Source of the DNA: Agriterribacter humi
Lineage (GTDB): Bacteria > Bacteroidota > Bacteroidia > Chitinophagales > Chitinophagaceae
DNA: 64,000 nucleotides
Assembly: GCF_009192765.1 (NCBI RefSeq)
Contig: NZ_VOHQ01000006.1
Location: forward strand, 1-64,000
Direction of reading: 5' to 3'
Under the pieces are notes generated by a model. That model was not told the origin of the DNA. It was given only the letters and a program-made list of their open reading frames with translations, and made no database searches. The position numbers and the translations under genes are program-made. Within the stretch, counting starts at the first letter, position 1. Every line of letters starts with the position of its first letter. Below, piece after piece: positions 46,317 through 55,237 of this stretch.

Positions 46317-46838
46317 CTACCCCAGCTTTGCTTTTTTGCGGAGCAGCATTAGTGCAGCCGAAAAAATAATATACAAAAGCGCCAGGCCTATTAATAAGAA
46401 TTTGGTAGCCGCCATAACTGTGGTGAGTACAGATGTAAAAGAAGTGGTTGTAATATGAATGGAAAAGCTCATCAGGATATTTTCTATTGCGTCAAAAACC
46501 ATAGCCACCAAGCTTCCGAAAGCCAGCAGTACACCAGCTCTTTGTGCGCGGCCGGATTGGTAATGAACGGAAAAATATCCACATGTGGAGTAGAGAAAAA
46601 GTCCATAAAAGGGAATGAGCAGGAAATCCAGCAGCATATTCATCCGGAATGCTCCTCTCAGTGCATTTTTCCACGCCGTTGCAATGGCCTGCGTATGTGA
46701 TGAGTGGTAGCTGAATTCCAGCGACAGGATACCTGAAGGAGATGATGGTGTAATCAATTGCTTTCCCTGTAATTGCAGCATCAGCAAAAAAAATATGGTT
46801 CCGGCAAAGAAAAAGCCAATGATTTTCCAGTTCGTCAT
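46317..46838 (-). CDS. Polytopic membrane protein of unknown function
   Basis: The 173-residue protein has TM segments near 5-22, 66-86, 98-118 and 142-165, and a soluble loop at 25-60. A conserved-looking VFDAIENILM motif occurs in a helix. No family recognised. Orientation matches the LptF/G gene upstream, but the 130-base gap argues against one operon. Confidence 0.65.
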   Translation of the reverse strand: MTNWKIIGFFFAGTIFFLLMLQLQGKQLITPSSPSGILSLEFSYHSSHTQAIATAWKNALRGAFRMNMLLDFLLIPFYGLFLYSTCGYFSVHYQSGRAQRAGVLLAFGSLVAMVFDAIENILMSFSIHITTTSFTSVLTTVMAATKFLLIGLALLYIIFSAALMLLRKKAKLG

Positions 46839-46968
46839 TTGTATAGTGTGTGCAGATTAAGGCAACGAACCCCGTTTGTTCCTGTTTAAGCTTTATTCAA
46901 ACTGTAGTAGAGGTCCCTTAACAATATTTTCCTCAAACTGAAATGAATAAATAAAGATAAGTCAAAAA

Positions 46969-48525
46969 TCAATTTTGCTCCTTCGCCAATTTCTTTTTGT
47001 TGATAATTGATTTGAGACTCCTGAAAAAGCGGTAGTAAAATTCTTTGTTGAACAGCTGAGAATCATGCATGGCCTTATAGGTAAAAAATATGCCAACAGG
47101 CAACAATACCAGTGTAGATAGCCACATTCCAAAAAATGCTGAAGTAATGTCTTCCCTCACAAATTTTTCGCCAAACATATTGAGTAAGTGAAAAATAAGA
47201 AAAAATATTACTGCTATTACCAGCGGCATACCCATTCCTCCTTTGCGAATAATGGAGCCTAATGGGGCGCCTATTAAAAAAAGAACAACACATGCAAGAG
47301 ACAATGAAAACTTCCTGTGCCATTCTATAAGATGAAAGCGCAGGTCTTTTTGTTTCATACGGGCTTCCTCAGCTATGATATCAAGGCTGTTTTTTTGGCT
47401 GCTTACCCTGTCAATAGCTCTTGTAATTATTGTTCTCCTCGCCGAATCGGGCAGCAATTGAGTGTATCCTCTTCCTTCAGGGGGTTCCAACGCAAGCACA
47501 ACACTGCCTCTTTTTGGATTGTATTCAGGCTTTTTGGGCGCCAAAAGTTTATTTGCGCCGTTGGGTTGAATATCGGCAGTTGTTATCTTTTCAGCAACAG
47601 GATACTCTTTTTTTTGAGGAAGCAGTTCACGTCTCACAAAAGAATAATTAATGCCTACTTCCCGGTCTGTTTTTTTCTCAATATCTCTCCCCGAAGTTTT
47701 TTTAAGCGAATCAATGGTTTTATTCAGTTGCTTTACATTCAACATCCTGAAATTATCTTTAAAAAGACTGTCGGGCGTTTGCATCATTTTAAAAGAGCTC
47801 AGGTCAAAAACCTTTTTATAGTTTTTAAAGCTCAGTCTTATATAGTCTGTATTGATCGTGTATGATGGTCCTCTTTCTTCATTACGCCACCCGTTCTCTA
47901 AGTAAAACTCAAGGAATTTTTTATCGGCGCTGATGCTCATTTTACCATGCTCAGCAACAATAATATTATCCTGCAGGCTGTAATTTCTTTCAAAAATGAT
48001 GATATTATGGATAGTAGTATTATCCTTGTCTTTCTTTCCAATTTTGATGGTGTAGCCTTCAAATTCCCTGAAAAAAACACCTTCTTTAAGGTTGAATGCA
48101 GGCTTTGCCACTGTTATATCATACAGTAAGGTTTGAAATTTTAACTGAGCAACGGGAATAATGTAGTTGGAGAATAAAAAGGCGACTATCGAAATCAGGA
48201 AAGAAATAATAAATAAAGGACGCATGAAACGCAGCAATGGTATACCGGCTGATTTTATGGCAACGGTTTCAAAGCTTTCTCCCAGTTTGCCAAAAGTCAT
48301 TATGGAGGATATCAGCACAGCCAGGGGTAATGCCAGCGGAACTGCCGTGGCAGTAACGTAACTGGTTAAACGTACAATAGTAAAAAAATCGAGCCCTTTT
48401 CCAACCAGGTCGTCTATATATTTCCAGAAGAACTGAAGTACCAGGACAAACAGGGTGATAAAAAAAGTGACAATAAAAGGGCCGATAAAGGCTTTGATGA
48501 TAAGCTTGTCTAATTTTTTAATCAC
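46969..48525 (-). CDS. LptF/LptG family permease (YjgP/YjgQ)
   Basis: The 518-residue inner-membrane protein starts at a GTG (48525): an in-frame stop lies upstream and no ATG is near. Sequence KKLDKLIIKAFIGPFIVTFFITLF and AVPLALPLAVLISSIMTFGKLGE are typical of the N-terminal helices. A periplasmic domain (about 130-370) and three C-terminal helices (GAPLGSIIRKGGMGMPLVI) follow. Such permeases, with LptB, extract lipopolysaccharide from the inner membrane toward the LptC-A-D path. The periplasmic region is longer than in E. coli LptF (366 aa total), as usual in Bacteroidota. Confidence 0.9.
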   Translation of the reverse strand: MIKKLDKLIIKAFIGPFIVTFFITLFVLVLQFFWKYIDDLVGKGLDFFTIVRLTSYVTATAVPLALPLAVLISSIMTFGKLGESFETVAIKSAGIPLLRFMRPLFIISFLISIVAFLFSNYIIPVAQLKFQTLLYDITVAKPAFNLKEGVFFREFEGYTIKIGKKDKDNTTIHNIIIFERNYSLQDNIIVAEHGKMSISADKKFLEFYLENGWRNEERGPSYTINTDYIRLSFKNYKKVFDLSSFKMMQTPDSLFKDNFRMLNVKQLNKTIDSLKKTSGRDIEKKTDREVGINYSFVRRELLPQKKEYPVAEKITTADIQPNGANKLLAPKKPEYNPKRGSVVLALEPPEGRGYTQLLPDSARRTIITRAIDRVSSQKNSLDIIAEEARMKQKDLRFHLIEWHRKFSLSLACVVLFLIGAPLGSIIRKGGMGMPLVIAVIFFLIFHLLNMFGEKFVREDITSAFFGMWLSTLVLLPVGIFFTYKAMHDSQLFNKEFYYRFFRSLKSIINKKKLAKEQN

Positions 48526-48566
48526 GGTTTTACGCTTGCTGTTTTATACTGCGATAACTTTAGCTG

Positions 48567-49175
48567 ATGGATAATGCAAAAATACAGTTTTCGGCAGATG
48601 AACTGCGTTTGGTTACAGACGAGCAGTTCATTTTAACAAAGAATCGCATTATTGAAAAAGTTTCCATTTTTTTTGGTTTGCTGCAGAACAGCTATCGTAT
48701 TGCATCTGCAGATATTTTCTCTTCACTGGGCATTGTGCAGCAACCCAAAATTTCTCGTGGTGAAAATTATAACGGTCTGCCATATGTGATACTGGATTAT
48801 CCAAAGCATTTCACAAAGGAAGATATTTTTGCTATACGTACTATGTTTTTATGGGGAAATGATTTTAGCATTACACTGCATCTTAAAGGGCGGTATAAAA
48901 CACTTTTTGAAGAGCCGCTGATTAAAAATGTGTCATTGTTAAAACATCACGGATGGTATTTGCAGGTGTCTGGAAATGAATGGCAGCACCATTATGCACA
49001 CGATACGCATCTCCCAGTTAATGATATTACAGTCCATAAAATGCCTTCTGTTATTACAGGCGCATGCTTTATAAAAATTGCATTCTACTTTTCTTTGCAG
49101 CAGTGGCGGGAAGCAGAACAATTGTTTTCGGACTGTTTTTTCAGTATAATAACCACACTGGATCTCAAAGCTTAA
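48567..49175 (+). CDS. Hypothetical protein, no family recognised
   Basis: The 202-residue soluble protein is divergent from the lptF/G gene (41-base gap) and has no signal peptide or membrane segment. It looks mixed alpha/beta with aromatic-rich segments (WYLQVSGNEWQHHYAHD) and a positively charged start. TAACTTTA, one mismatch from the -7 element, lies at 48556-48563. Frame, codon use and context support a real gene. The last four bases overlap the convergent START-like gene. Confidence 0.65.
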   Translation: MDNAKIQFSADELRLVTDEQFILTKNRIIEKVSIFFGLLQNSYRIASADIFSSLGIVQQPKISRGENYNGLPYVILDYPKHFTKEDIFAIRTMFLWGNDFSITLHLKGRYKTLFEEPLIKNVSLLKHHGWYLQVSGNEWQHHYAHDTHLPVNDITVHKMPSVITGACFIKIAFYFSLQQWREAEQLFSDCFFSIITTLDLKA

Positions 49176-49552
49176 GCCCCAATGCGGTGAAATAACTCTT
49201 TTACCTGGTAATCCCAAAGGCGGCTTTGATCGGCAACTTCTTTTTTCTCAGCAAAATCCTTAATTACCAATATGGTTTGATTGGTGACTTCAGATTTTTC
49301 AATGCTAAATTCAAAATATTCTTCTTTGGGAGCATGCGACCAGTGAAAACGGATAAATTTATTTTCTTCCCCTTCCAGCACCTCAGCTTTATCTGTAGAG
49401 CCTTCCCATGTAAAACTGAATACCATATCCCTTTCATCAACCCTGTCGGCAAACCATTCCTGTAGCCCTGCAGGGGTTGAAAGAAATTCATATAATATAG
49501 AGGGGGAGCAGCGAACCGGATATTCTAGCGTATATAATTGTTTTTTACTCAT
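49172..49552 (-). CDS. START-like (SRPBCC) domain protein
   Basis: The 126-residue protein has the AHA1/START layout: YTLEYPVRCSPSILYEFLSTPAGLQEWFADRV at the start (strand, two helices) is a common Bacteroidota START-like opening. Strands FSFTWEGSTDKAEVLEG and RFHWSH follow, and a long C-terminal helix (QSRLWDYQVKELFHRIG). The helix-grip fold holds a hydrophobic ligand; ligand and role unknown. Cytosolic. Confidence 0.85.
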   Translation of the reverse strand: MSKKQLYTLEYPVRCSPSILYEFLSTPAGLQEWFADRVDERDMVFSFTWEGSTDKAEVLEGEENKFIRFHWSHAPKEEYFEFSIEKSEVTNQTILVIKDFAEKKEVADQSRLWDYQVKELFHRIGA

Positions 49553-49839
49553 TTTATCAGTCTGTTAGTCATAATGCATGATAGCCTGCAATAATATAAA
49601 ATTAATAGAAGCATCAAAGGTTTTTACGGAATATTTTTCTTTAAACGGGTAACAAAACAGTCCCGGGCATTATTTTCATGAAAAAGGGTTGATCCTCAGG
49701 GAATAATATTTTTTTCTTATCCCTGCTATTTCCTTAAATTGCTAAAGAAGTGCAATTTCTTATGGTAGCCAGCGTTTTATAGATAAATCCGTATATATAT
49801 GATTTCTATTAAACCTCTTAAATATTCCTGCGTATGAGT

Positions 49840-50709
49840 ATGCGTCAACTCAAAATCACGAAGTCCATTACCAATCGTGAGTCTCAGAGTCTTGAAAAGT
49901 ACCTGCAGGAGATCGGTAGGGTAGAACTGATTGGCCCTGAAGAAGAAGTTAAGCTGGCGGGGCTTATTAAGCAAGGCGATCAGAAAGCGCTGGACCGGCT
50001 TACCAAAGCCAATCTGCGTTTTGTGGTTTCTGTAGCCAAGCAATACCAGAACCAGGGCTTATCACTTCCGGATCTTATTAACGAAGGTAATTTGGGACTC
50101 ATCAAAGCTGCACAGCGTTTCGATGAAACAAGAGGATTTAAATTTATATCATATGCGGTATGGTGGATCCGCCAGAGCATTTTACAGGCATTGGCCGAGC
50201 AATCACGTATTGTTCGTTTGCCGCTTAACAAGGTAGGGCTTACCAACCGGATCAATAAGGCTTTTCAGCAATTAGAGCAGGAATATGAACGGGAACCTTC
50301 TGCAGAAGAACTGGCAGATTTGCTGGATATAGATTCCGACGAAATTTCGGCCACACTTGGGGTAGCTGCAAGGCATGTAAGTATGGATACTCCATTGTCG
50401 GATGGGGAGGACAGTACCCTGGTTGATGTTATGGAGAATCCCAATGCCGACAGTGTTGACCTGAAAATAGTCCATCACGAATCATTGAAGAAGGAAATTG
50501 AAAGATCCCTGCACACCTTAACCGACCGTCAGCAGGATGTGATACGTTTCTTCTTCGGCATAGGCTTCGATAACCCCATGAGCCTTGAAGACATAGGTGA
50601 AAGGTTCAATCTGACACGTGAAAGGGTTCGCCAGATAAAAGATAAGGCAATCACCAAGCTCAGAACAACCTCCAGGTGTAAACTTTTAAAAACTTATTTG
50701 GGCACATAA
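49840..50709 (+). CDS. rpoD: Primary RNA polymerase sigma factor, Bacteroidota type
   Basis: The 289-residue sigma-70 protein starts at MRQLKIT (49840); a second ATG two codons upstream (49834) is possible. Region 1.2 ([24 protein letters not shown]), region 2 with [33 protein letters not shown] and [10 protein letters not shown], region 3, and region 4 with [17 protein letters not shown] and [16 protein letters not shown] are all present. Region 1.1 and the non-conserved insert of E. coli RpoD are absent, as usual in this phylum. It recognises the TTG/TAnnTTTG promoters described elsewhere here. The 280-base upstream region holds short hairpins but no clear promoter. Confidence 0.95.
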   Translation: MRQLKITKSITNRESQSLEKYLQEIGRVELIGPEEEVKLAGLIKQGDQKALDRLTKANLRFVVSVAKQYQNQGLSLPDLINEGNLGLIKAAQRFDETRGFKFISYAVWWIRQSILQALAEQSRIVRLPLNKVGLTNRINKAFQQLEQEYEREPSAEELADLLDIDSDEISATLGVAARHVSMDTPLSDGEDSTLVDVMENPNADSVDLKIVHHESLKKEIERSLHTLTDRQQDVIRFFFGIGFDNPMSLEDIGERFNLTRERVRQIKDKAITKLRTTSRCKLLKTYLGT

Positions 50710-50752
50710 TTCTACTCATCGTTACTTTGCTTAACTTTGTAACGTTTTCAAG

Positions 50753-50783
50753 AGTGAACAATTTGATACTGTTCACTTTTTTT
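50753..50783 (+). terminator. Intrinsic terminator of rpoD
   Basis: AGTGAACA (50753-50760) pairs perfectly with TGTTCACT (50770-50777) across a 9-base loop and is followed by T7. Located 44 bases past the rpoD stop. Confidence 0.85.
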
Positions 50784-50861
50784 ATGTGGAAAAAGCGAAT
50801 GCATACTTGTAATTGAACCTGCATTAGCGCTTCTTTTAAGAATGATTAAATAAGCAATTGT

Positions 50862-52181
50862 ATGTTTGAGTCATTGTCCGAACGGTTAGATTCAGCCTTT
50901 AAACAAATTAAAGGAGAGGGGAGAATTAATGAGTTGAATATCGCCAACACGGTAAAGGATATTCGCCGTGCACTGGTTGATGCTGATGTGAACTATAAGA
51001 TAGCAAAAGAATTTACCGATACGGTAAAAACCAAAGCACTCGGGGAAAAAGTACTTACGGCAGTAAGTCCCGGTCAGTTAATGGTTAAAATTGTAAAGGA
51101 CGAACTGGCAGAACTGATGGGCGGTTCTGAAAGTGAGTTTAATATTACCGGAAATCCTGCGGTTATTTTGATTGCAGGATTACAGGGAAGTGGTAAAACT
51201 ACATTCAGCGGTAAGTTGGCCAATTATCTTAAGACAAAAAAAGGAAAGTCCCCGCTCCTGGTTGCTGCAGATATTTATCGCCCCGCAGCCATTGATCAGT
51301 TAAAAATATTAGGAGAGCAGATCAACGTTGAAGTATACAGTGAGCCCGAAAATAAAGATGCTGTAGCCATTGTACAAAATGCTGTAAAAGAGGCCAGGAG
51401 CAGGAATAAGAATGTCATTATCATAGATACTGCAGGGCGTTTGGCAGTAGATGAAATTATGATGCAGGAGGTAGAAAGTATAAAAAATGCTGTAAAACCC
51501 CAGGAGATTCTTTTTGTTGTAGATTCCATGACAGGACAGGATGCGGTAAATACGGCCAGGGTTTTTAATGAAAGACTTGATTTCAGCGGAGTAGTACTTA
51601 CTAAATTAGATGGTGATACCCGCGGTGGCGCCGCCCTGTCAATAAAGTACACCGTTAAAAAGCCTATAAAATTCATCAGCAGCGGGGAAAAATTAGATAC
51701 GCTGGATGTGTTTTACCCGGAAAGGATGGCGCAGCGGATTCTGGGAATGGGTGATATTACCACTTTGGTAGAAAAGGCCCAGGCGCAGTTTGATGAGGTG
51801 CAGGCAGCCAGGTTGCAGAAAAAAATGCGGAAGAACCAGTTTGACTTCCAGGATTTTTTGGACCAGTTGCAGCAGATAAAGAAAATGGGAAATATTAAGG
51901 ATTTGATGGGGATGATACCCGGCATGGGAAAGGCCGTAAAGGATATTGATGTTAGCGATGATTCCTTTAAAGGCATAGAAGCGATGATCAATTCTATGAC
52001 TCCTTTTGAAAGAGCCAACCCGGATGTAATAAACCCGGGCCGCAGGGCACGGATTGCCAAAGGAGCCGGAAAAGATCTTACAGAAGTAAGCCAGTTCATG
52101 AAGCAGTTTGAGCAAATGAAACAAATGATGAAAATGATGAATAAGATGCCGATGGGAAGAATGGGTTTGGGAAAACGTTGA
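50862..52181 (+). CDS. ffh: Signal recognition particle protein
   Basis: The 439-residue GTPase delivers nascent membrane proteins to FtsY with the SRP RNA. The N domain (1-85) precedes the G domain with P-loop GLQGSGKTTFSGKLA, ADIYRPAAIDQL, DTAGRL, TKLDGDTRGGAALS, then the Met-rich M domain (about 300-439, ending MKQMMKMMNKMPMGRMGLGKR, shown by its short MMKMMNKMP piece). Length normal. No SRP RNA gene found nearby. Confidence 0.96.
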   Translation: MFESLSERLDSAFKQIKGEGRINELNIANTVKDIRRALVDADVNYKIAKEFTDTVKTKALGEKVLTAVSPGQLMVKIVKDELAELMGGSESEFNITGNPAVILIAGLQGSGKTTFSGKLANYLKTKKGKSPLLVAADIYRPAAIDQLKILGEQINVEVYSEPENKDAVAIVQNAVKEARSRNKNVIIIDTAGRLAVDEIMMQEVESIKNAVKPQEILFVVDSMTGQDAVNTARVFNERLDFSGVVLTKLDGDTRGGAALSIKYTVKKPIKFISSGEKLDTLDVFYPERMAQRILGMGDITTLVEKAQAQFDEVQAARLQKKMRKNQFDFQDFLDQLQQIKKMGNIKDLMGMIPGMGKAVKDIDVSDDSFKGIEAMINSMTPFERANPDVINPGRRARIAKGAGKDLTEVSQFMKQFEQMKQMMKMMNKMPMGRMGLGKR

Positions 52182-52200
52182 TTTTTTGTACTTTTAATTT

Positions 52201-52229
52201 TTGTAAATAGTTTGCAAGACTTATCTTCG
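52201..52229 (+). promoter_or_regulatory. Candidate rpsP promoter
   Basis: TTG (52201-52203), 18-base spacer, TATCTTCG (52222-52229; one mismatch to TAnnTTTG). Gives a leader of about 48 bases before the rpsP ATG at 52284. Confidence 0.5.
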
Positions 52230-52283
52230 CAAACCTTAAGAAAGAAACCATAATGCATCACCCATTTAAAATGTTTATTTTTT

Positions 52284-52718
52284 ATGGCTGTTAAAATCAG
52301 ACTACAACGTCACGGGAGCAAGAAGAGACCCTTCTATTTTATAGTGGTAGCCGATGCCCGTGCGCCAAGGGATGGAAAATTCATCCAAAAGATCGGCACC
52401 TACAATCCATTGGGGCAACCTACTGCTGTTCAGTTAGACAGGCAAAAAGCACTGGACTGGCTGCAAAAAGGAGCTCAGCCAACAGATACCGTCCGCCGCA
52501 TTTTGTCTTACAAAGGAGTTTTGTATCTCAAACATTTGCTGCGTGGTGTAAGCCTAGGTTTATTTGATGAAGCAACTGCTATGGGCAAGTTCCAGAAATG
52601 GCACGAAGAACATGAAGGCAACATCAGAAAAAAACAGGAAGAAGCCGCTACAGCAAGAAGGCCAAGACGACCTGTTGCACCAAGGAGAACTGAACAAAAA
52701 GAAGAAGAAGGTAACTGA
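52284..52718 (+). CDS. rpsP: 30S ribosomal protein bS16
   Basis: The 144-residue protein opens [26 protein letters not shown], here recognised by [15 protein letters not shown], and continues with [16 protein letters not shown] and a [15 protein letters not shown] segment. A C-terminal extension of about 55 residues, basic and charged ([16 protein letters not shown]), goes beyond the usual 80-90 residue core, as in other Bacteroidota. It is a small-subunit assembly protein. An intrinsic terminator separates it from rimM. Confidence 0.95.
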   Translation: MAVKIRLQRHGSKKRPFYFIVVADARAPRDGKFIQKIGTYNPLGQPTAVQLDRQKALDWLQKGAQPTDTVRRILSYKGVLYLKHLLRGVSLGLFDEATAMGKFQKWHEEHEGNIRKKQEEAATARRPRRPVAPRRTEQKEEEGN

Positions 52719-52748
52719 TTATAAAGTTTTCTTCAACTGAATTAAATT

Positions 52749-52776
52749 GCCTTGCATCTATTGCAGGGCTTTTTTT
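52749..52776 (+). terminator. Intrinsic terminator between rpsP and rimM
   Basis: GCCTTGCA (52749-52756) pairs with TGCAGGGC (52762-52769) with one G-T wobble, followed by T7. It would reduce read-through from rpsP into rimM and could set their ratio. Confidence 0.75.
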
Positions 52777-52810
52777 ATTGCAATTTTGCAGAAAAATTTG
52801 AATTCATGTA

Positions 52811-53332
52811 ATGCCCGAATATTTTAAAATAGGAAAAGTTGTTTCGGCGTTTGGATTAGAGGGCGAGATGATCCTGTTGCACAGCCTGGGAAAAAAAACC
52901 TCGCTTAAAAGCATAGAAGCCATCTTCATTGAAGAACGAAAAACTTCTTTTTTGCCTTATTTTGTTCAATCCTCACGCATAAAAAGTGAAAAGGAAATAT
53001 ACCTTAAACTTGAAGATATTACTTCACGTGAAGCGGCTTTAAAAATTGTACAGAAAGAAATATGGATGGAGGAAAAGGATTTTAAAAAATTTGCTGCTAA
53101 ATCGGCGCCTATTTCTTTACTGGGTTATCATTTAATACATAATAATGAAGATATTGGTGAAATAGATGAAATAATAGAACAACCCCACCAGGTGCTGTGT
53201 AAAATTATGTTTGGAGAAAAAGAAATACTAATACCCCTGCATGCGCAAACATTGCAACGGGTGGATAATAAAAACCGGAAAGTGTTTGTTGATCTTCCGG
53301 ATGGATTACTTGAAATTTATAGAAACGGTTAA
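52811..53332 (+). CDS. rimM: Ribosome maturation factor RimM
   Basis: The 173-residue protein has the RimM N-terminal barrel (EYFKIGKVVSAFGLEGEMILLHSL) and a C-terminal PRC-barrel (ISLLGYHLIHNNEDIGEIDEIIEQPHQ, ILIPLHAQTLQRVD, VFVDLPDGLLEIY). It assists 16S rRNA maturation around bS16/uS19 assembly. trmD, which often follows, is not here. Confidence 0.92.
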   Translation: MPEYFKIGKVVSAFGLEGEMILLHSLGKKTSLKSIEAIFIEERKTSFLPYFVQSSRIKSEKEIYLKLEDITSREAALKIVQKEIWMEEKDFKKFAAKSAPISLLGYHLIHNNEDIGEIDEIIEQPHQVLCKIMFGEKEILIPLHAQTLQRVDNKNRKVFVDLPDGLLEIYRNG

Positions 53333-53482
53333 TTCAAAGAGGTTTAAATTTCTCCTGTAACATACACTTCCTTCCAATAATTTAATGTACCAAGGATACC
53401 GTGTTGGCCTAATAGTTGCTATTATGCATAAAGCTGTTGTTGAATAGAAGGAGTAAAAATAAATCAATAGAATTTTCACAAT

Positions 53483-53635
53483 ATGAAACGCAAAAATAAT
53501 CCGTCTGGTCTTGTTACCTTATTACTGGTTATAGTTGCTATAGTAGTTTTACATGCGCTGCGTGATGTTCAGAAAAGCGATGGGAGTAAAGCTCCGATTG
53601 AGGCTGCATTAACGGAAAAAGTTACCAAAAATTAA
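53483..53635 (+). CDS. Possible 50-residue single-TM protein
   Basis: ATG at 53483 to TAA at 53633-53635. The product starts MKRKNNPSG, has a hydrophobic helix LVTLLLVIVAIVVLHAL (9-25), and ends in a charged soluble tail. The composition is protein-like: basic start, inner-membrane helix, then Asp/Lys/Glu. It overlaps the 3' end of the convergent pyrD by 27 bases. No homologue recognised, so the call rests on the coding-like pattern only. Confidence 0.45.
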   Translation: MKRKNNPSGLVTLLLVIVAIVVLHALRDVQKSDGSKAPIEAALTEKVTKN

Positions 53636-54691
53636 ATCTGAACACAGCTTTTTTACAATTCCCGGTCCTTCATAAATAAAGCCTGTCCACACCTGCACTA
53701 AAGTTGCACCGGCCTGCATTTTTTCCATGGCATCGTTACCATTAAAAATGCCGCCGCTGGCAATAACAGGTATTGCTGCATTTGTTTGCTGGGTAATTTT
53801 TTGCACAATTTGCGTTGATCTTTGTTGTACCGGTTTCCCGCTTACTCCTCCCGCACCTATAGCCTCAATTGCGGATACAGCGGTATTTAATCCCTGCCTG
53901 CTAATGGTAGTATTTGTAGCTACTATACCATCCAATTGAATTTCTTCAGCGAGATCTATAACATCATTAATTTGCTCATCGCTTAAATCGGGTGCAATTT
54001 TCAGCAATATAGGTTTGGGATTTGGTTTTGTTTTATTAATGCTTTGCAGGTTTGACAAGATCTTCATGAGTGCGTCTTTTTCCTGCAATGCCCTTAAGCC
54101 CGGCGTATTGGGTGAGCTAACATTCACTACAAAATAATCAACAAAATCAAACAAAGCGGTAAAGCATATCCCGTAATCTTTCCATGCATCTTCATTAGGG
54201 GTTAATTTATTCTTTCCAATATTCCCTCCAACCAATAATGGTAACGTGTTTTTTGCGGAAGGCTGCCTGCTTTTCCATTTACGCAGTCTTTCAGCAATCA
54301 CTGCCGCCCCATCATTATTAAACCCCATCCTGTTGATCAGGGCTTTGTCCTTGGGTAAACGAAACAGTCTTGGTTTATCGTTTCCTGCCTGTGCCTTTGG
54401 TGTAACCGTTCCTATTTCAACAAAACCAAATCCCAAACATTCCAGTTCTCTCAAATACCTTGCATTTTTATCAAAACCGGCCCCCAAACCTACCGGGTTG
54501 GAAAATATGAGTGACGAATGCCGGGTATGAAGAACGGTAACCAAACGGTCATCTTTTGGGGGAGTATAATATCCTTTGATAAAATCCCTTATCCATTTCA
54601 CGCTGCATAAACCCTTTAATACGTTCATAGAAAAATAATGTACCCGCTCGGGCGGGAAAAGAAAAAGGATCTTGCGTAATAGTGTATACAT
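53609..54691 (-). CDS. pyrD: Dihydroorotate dehydrogenase (quinone), class 2
   Basis: The 360-residue enzyme oxidises dihydroorotate to orotate with FMN, passing electrons to membrane quinone. I start at the ATG at 54691 (MYTLLRKILFLFPPERVHYF), the usual membrane-associating N-terminal helix; the frame is open 63 codons further upstream but that part is non-conserved and repeat-like. Motifs: NPVGLGAGFDKNARYL, GFVEIGTVTPKAQAGN, RMGFNNDGA, NVSSPNTPGLRALQ (catalytic Ser), KIAPDLSDEQI and VIASGGIFNGNDAMEKM. Length normal for class 2. Confidence 0.94.
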   Translation of the reverse strand: MYTLLRKILFLFPPERVHYFSMNVLKGLCSVKWIRDFIKGYYTPPKDDRLVTVLHTRHSSLIFSNPVGLGAGFDKNARYLRELECLGFGFVEIGTVTPKAQAGNDKPRLFRLPKDKALINRMGFNNDGAAVIAERLRKWKSRQPSAKNTLPLLVGGNIGKNKLTPNEDAWKDYGICFTALFDFVDYFVVNVSSPNTPGLRALQEKDALMKILSNLQSINKTKPNPKPILLKIAPDLSDEQINDVIDLAEEIQLDGIVATNTTISRQGLNTAVSAIEAIGAGGVSGKPVQQRSTQIVQKITQQTNAAIPVIASGGIFNGNDAMEKMQAGATLVQVWTGFIYEGPGIVKKLCSDLIFGNFFR

Positions 54692-55237
54692 AACCGGCGC
54701 GAAGTTAATAAAGGAAACGGAGCATAATAAACTTTCTGTCCTGACGGGAACGGAGAGGATGCGTATCGCTACCGTCAAAACCACACTTTTTGCTACCGTC
54801 AAAAGACGGTTTTTTTTATGTTTGTCGCCGTTGTTGCTGTTCGTGGGATGGGCAACTTGTGTCGGCATCACCAACAACAAGAGCCGATATTTGATTTGGT
54901 AGAGATATGAAAGAAGCGAAAGTTACATTAAAAGCAGAAATTTTAAAACAGCCTTTTTTTATTTTTATTGGCTATCCCGCTGGTGACAACACCAGGCGGG
55001 GGCGGTGTAAAGGGTGAAAGTGGAACCCCGTTTTGGCGAAAGAATGAGACATAGGAAAAGAGCGGGGGTTTCTTGTGCCATGTGCTCCATCTCGAATTAA
55101 TAATCAAATTTTTATGGCAATAAAAGCAGGTATTAACCGGTTTACACAATAAAAGCGCCCGGTAAGATTTTGGTATCCATATCCGGAACATTTATCTTTG
55201 AACTACAAAGTTGCATAAACAACTAAACTCAAATACC
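54692..55237. other. Intergenic region with an orphan terminator and a dispersed-repeat fragment
   Basis: On plus, ACCGTC (54795-54800), loop AAAA, GACGGT (54805-54810) and a T8 run form an intrinsic terminator, preceded by a direct copy of GCTACCGTCAAAA (54768-54780). No plus-strand gene ends within about 1.1 kb upstream. At 54979-55020 a CTGGTGACAACACCAGGCGG segment with GGTGAAAG resembles the repeats at 2238 and 18796. The thiolase promoter is at the right end. Confidence 0.5.
55169..55200 (+). promoter_or_regulatory. Promoter of the thiolase gene
   Basis: TTTG (55169-55172), 20-base spacer, TATCTTTG (55193-55200): an exact match to the Bacteroidota -33/-7 consensus. Transcription would start near 55207, about 31 bases before the ATG. 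Confidence 0.75.

Noticed and set aside
47317-47865. Plus-strand ORF of 182 codons antisense to the LptF/G gene
   Set aside because: The minus strand encodes a clear permease; the plus frame is a shadow without motifs.
54692-54880. 63-codon N-terminal extension of pyrD
   Set aside because: Non-conserved, contains terminator-like repeats, and the ATG at 54691 gives the usual membrane-associating N-terminus.
54672-54902. Plus-strand ORF of 76 codons upstream of pyrD
   Set aside because: It spans the orphan terminator and low-complexity repeats and has no protein features.
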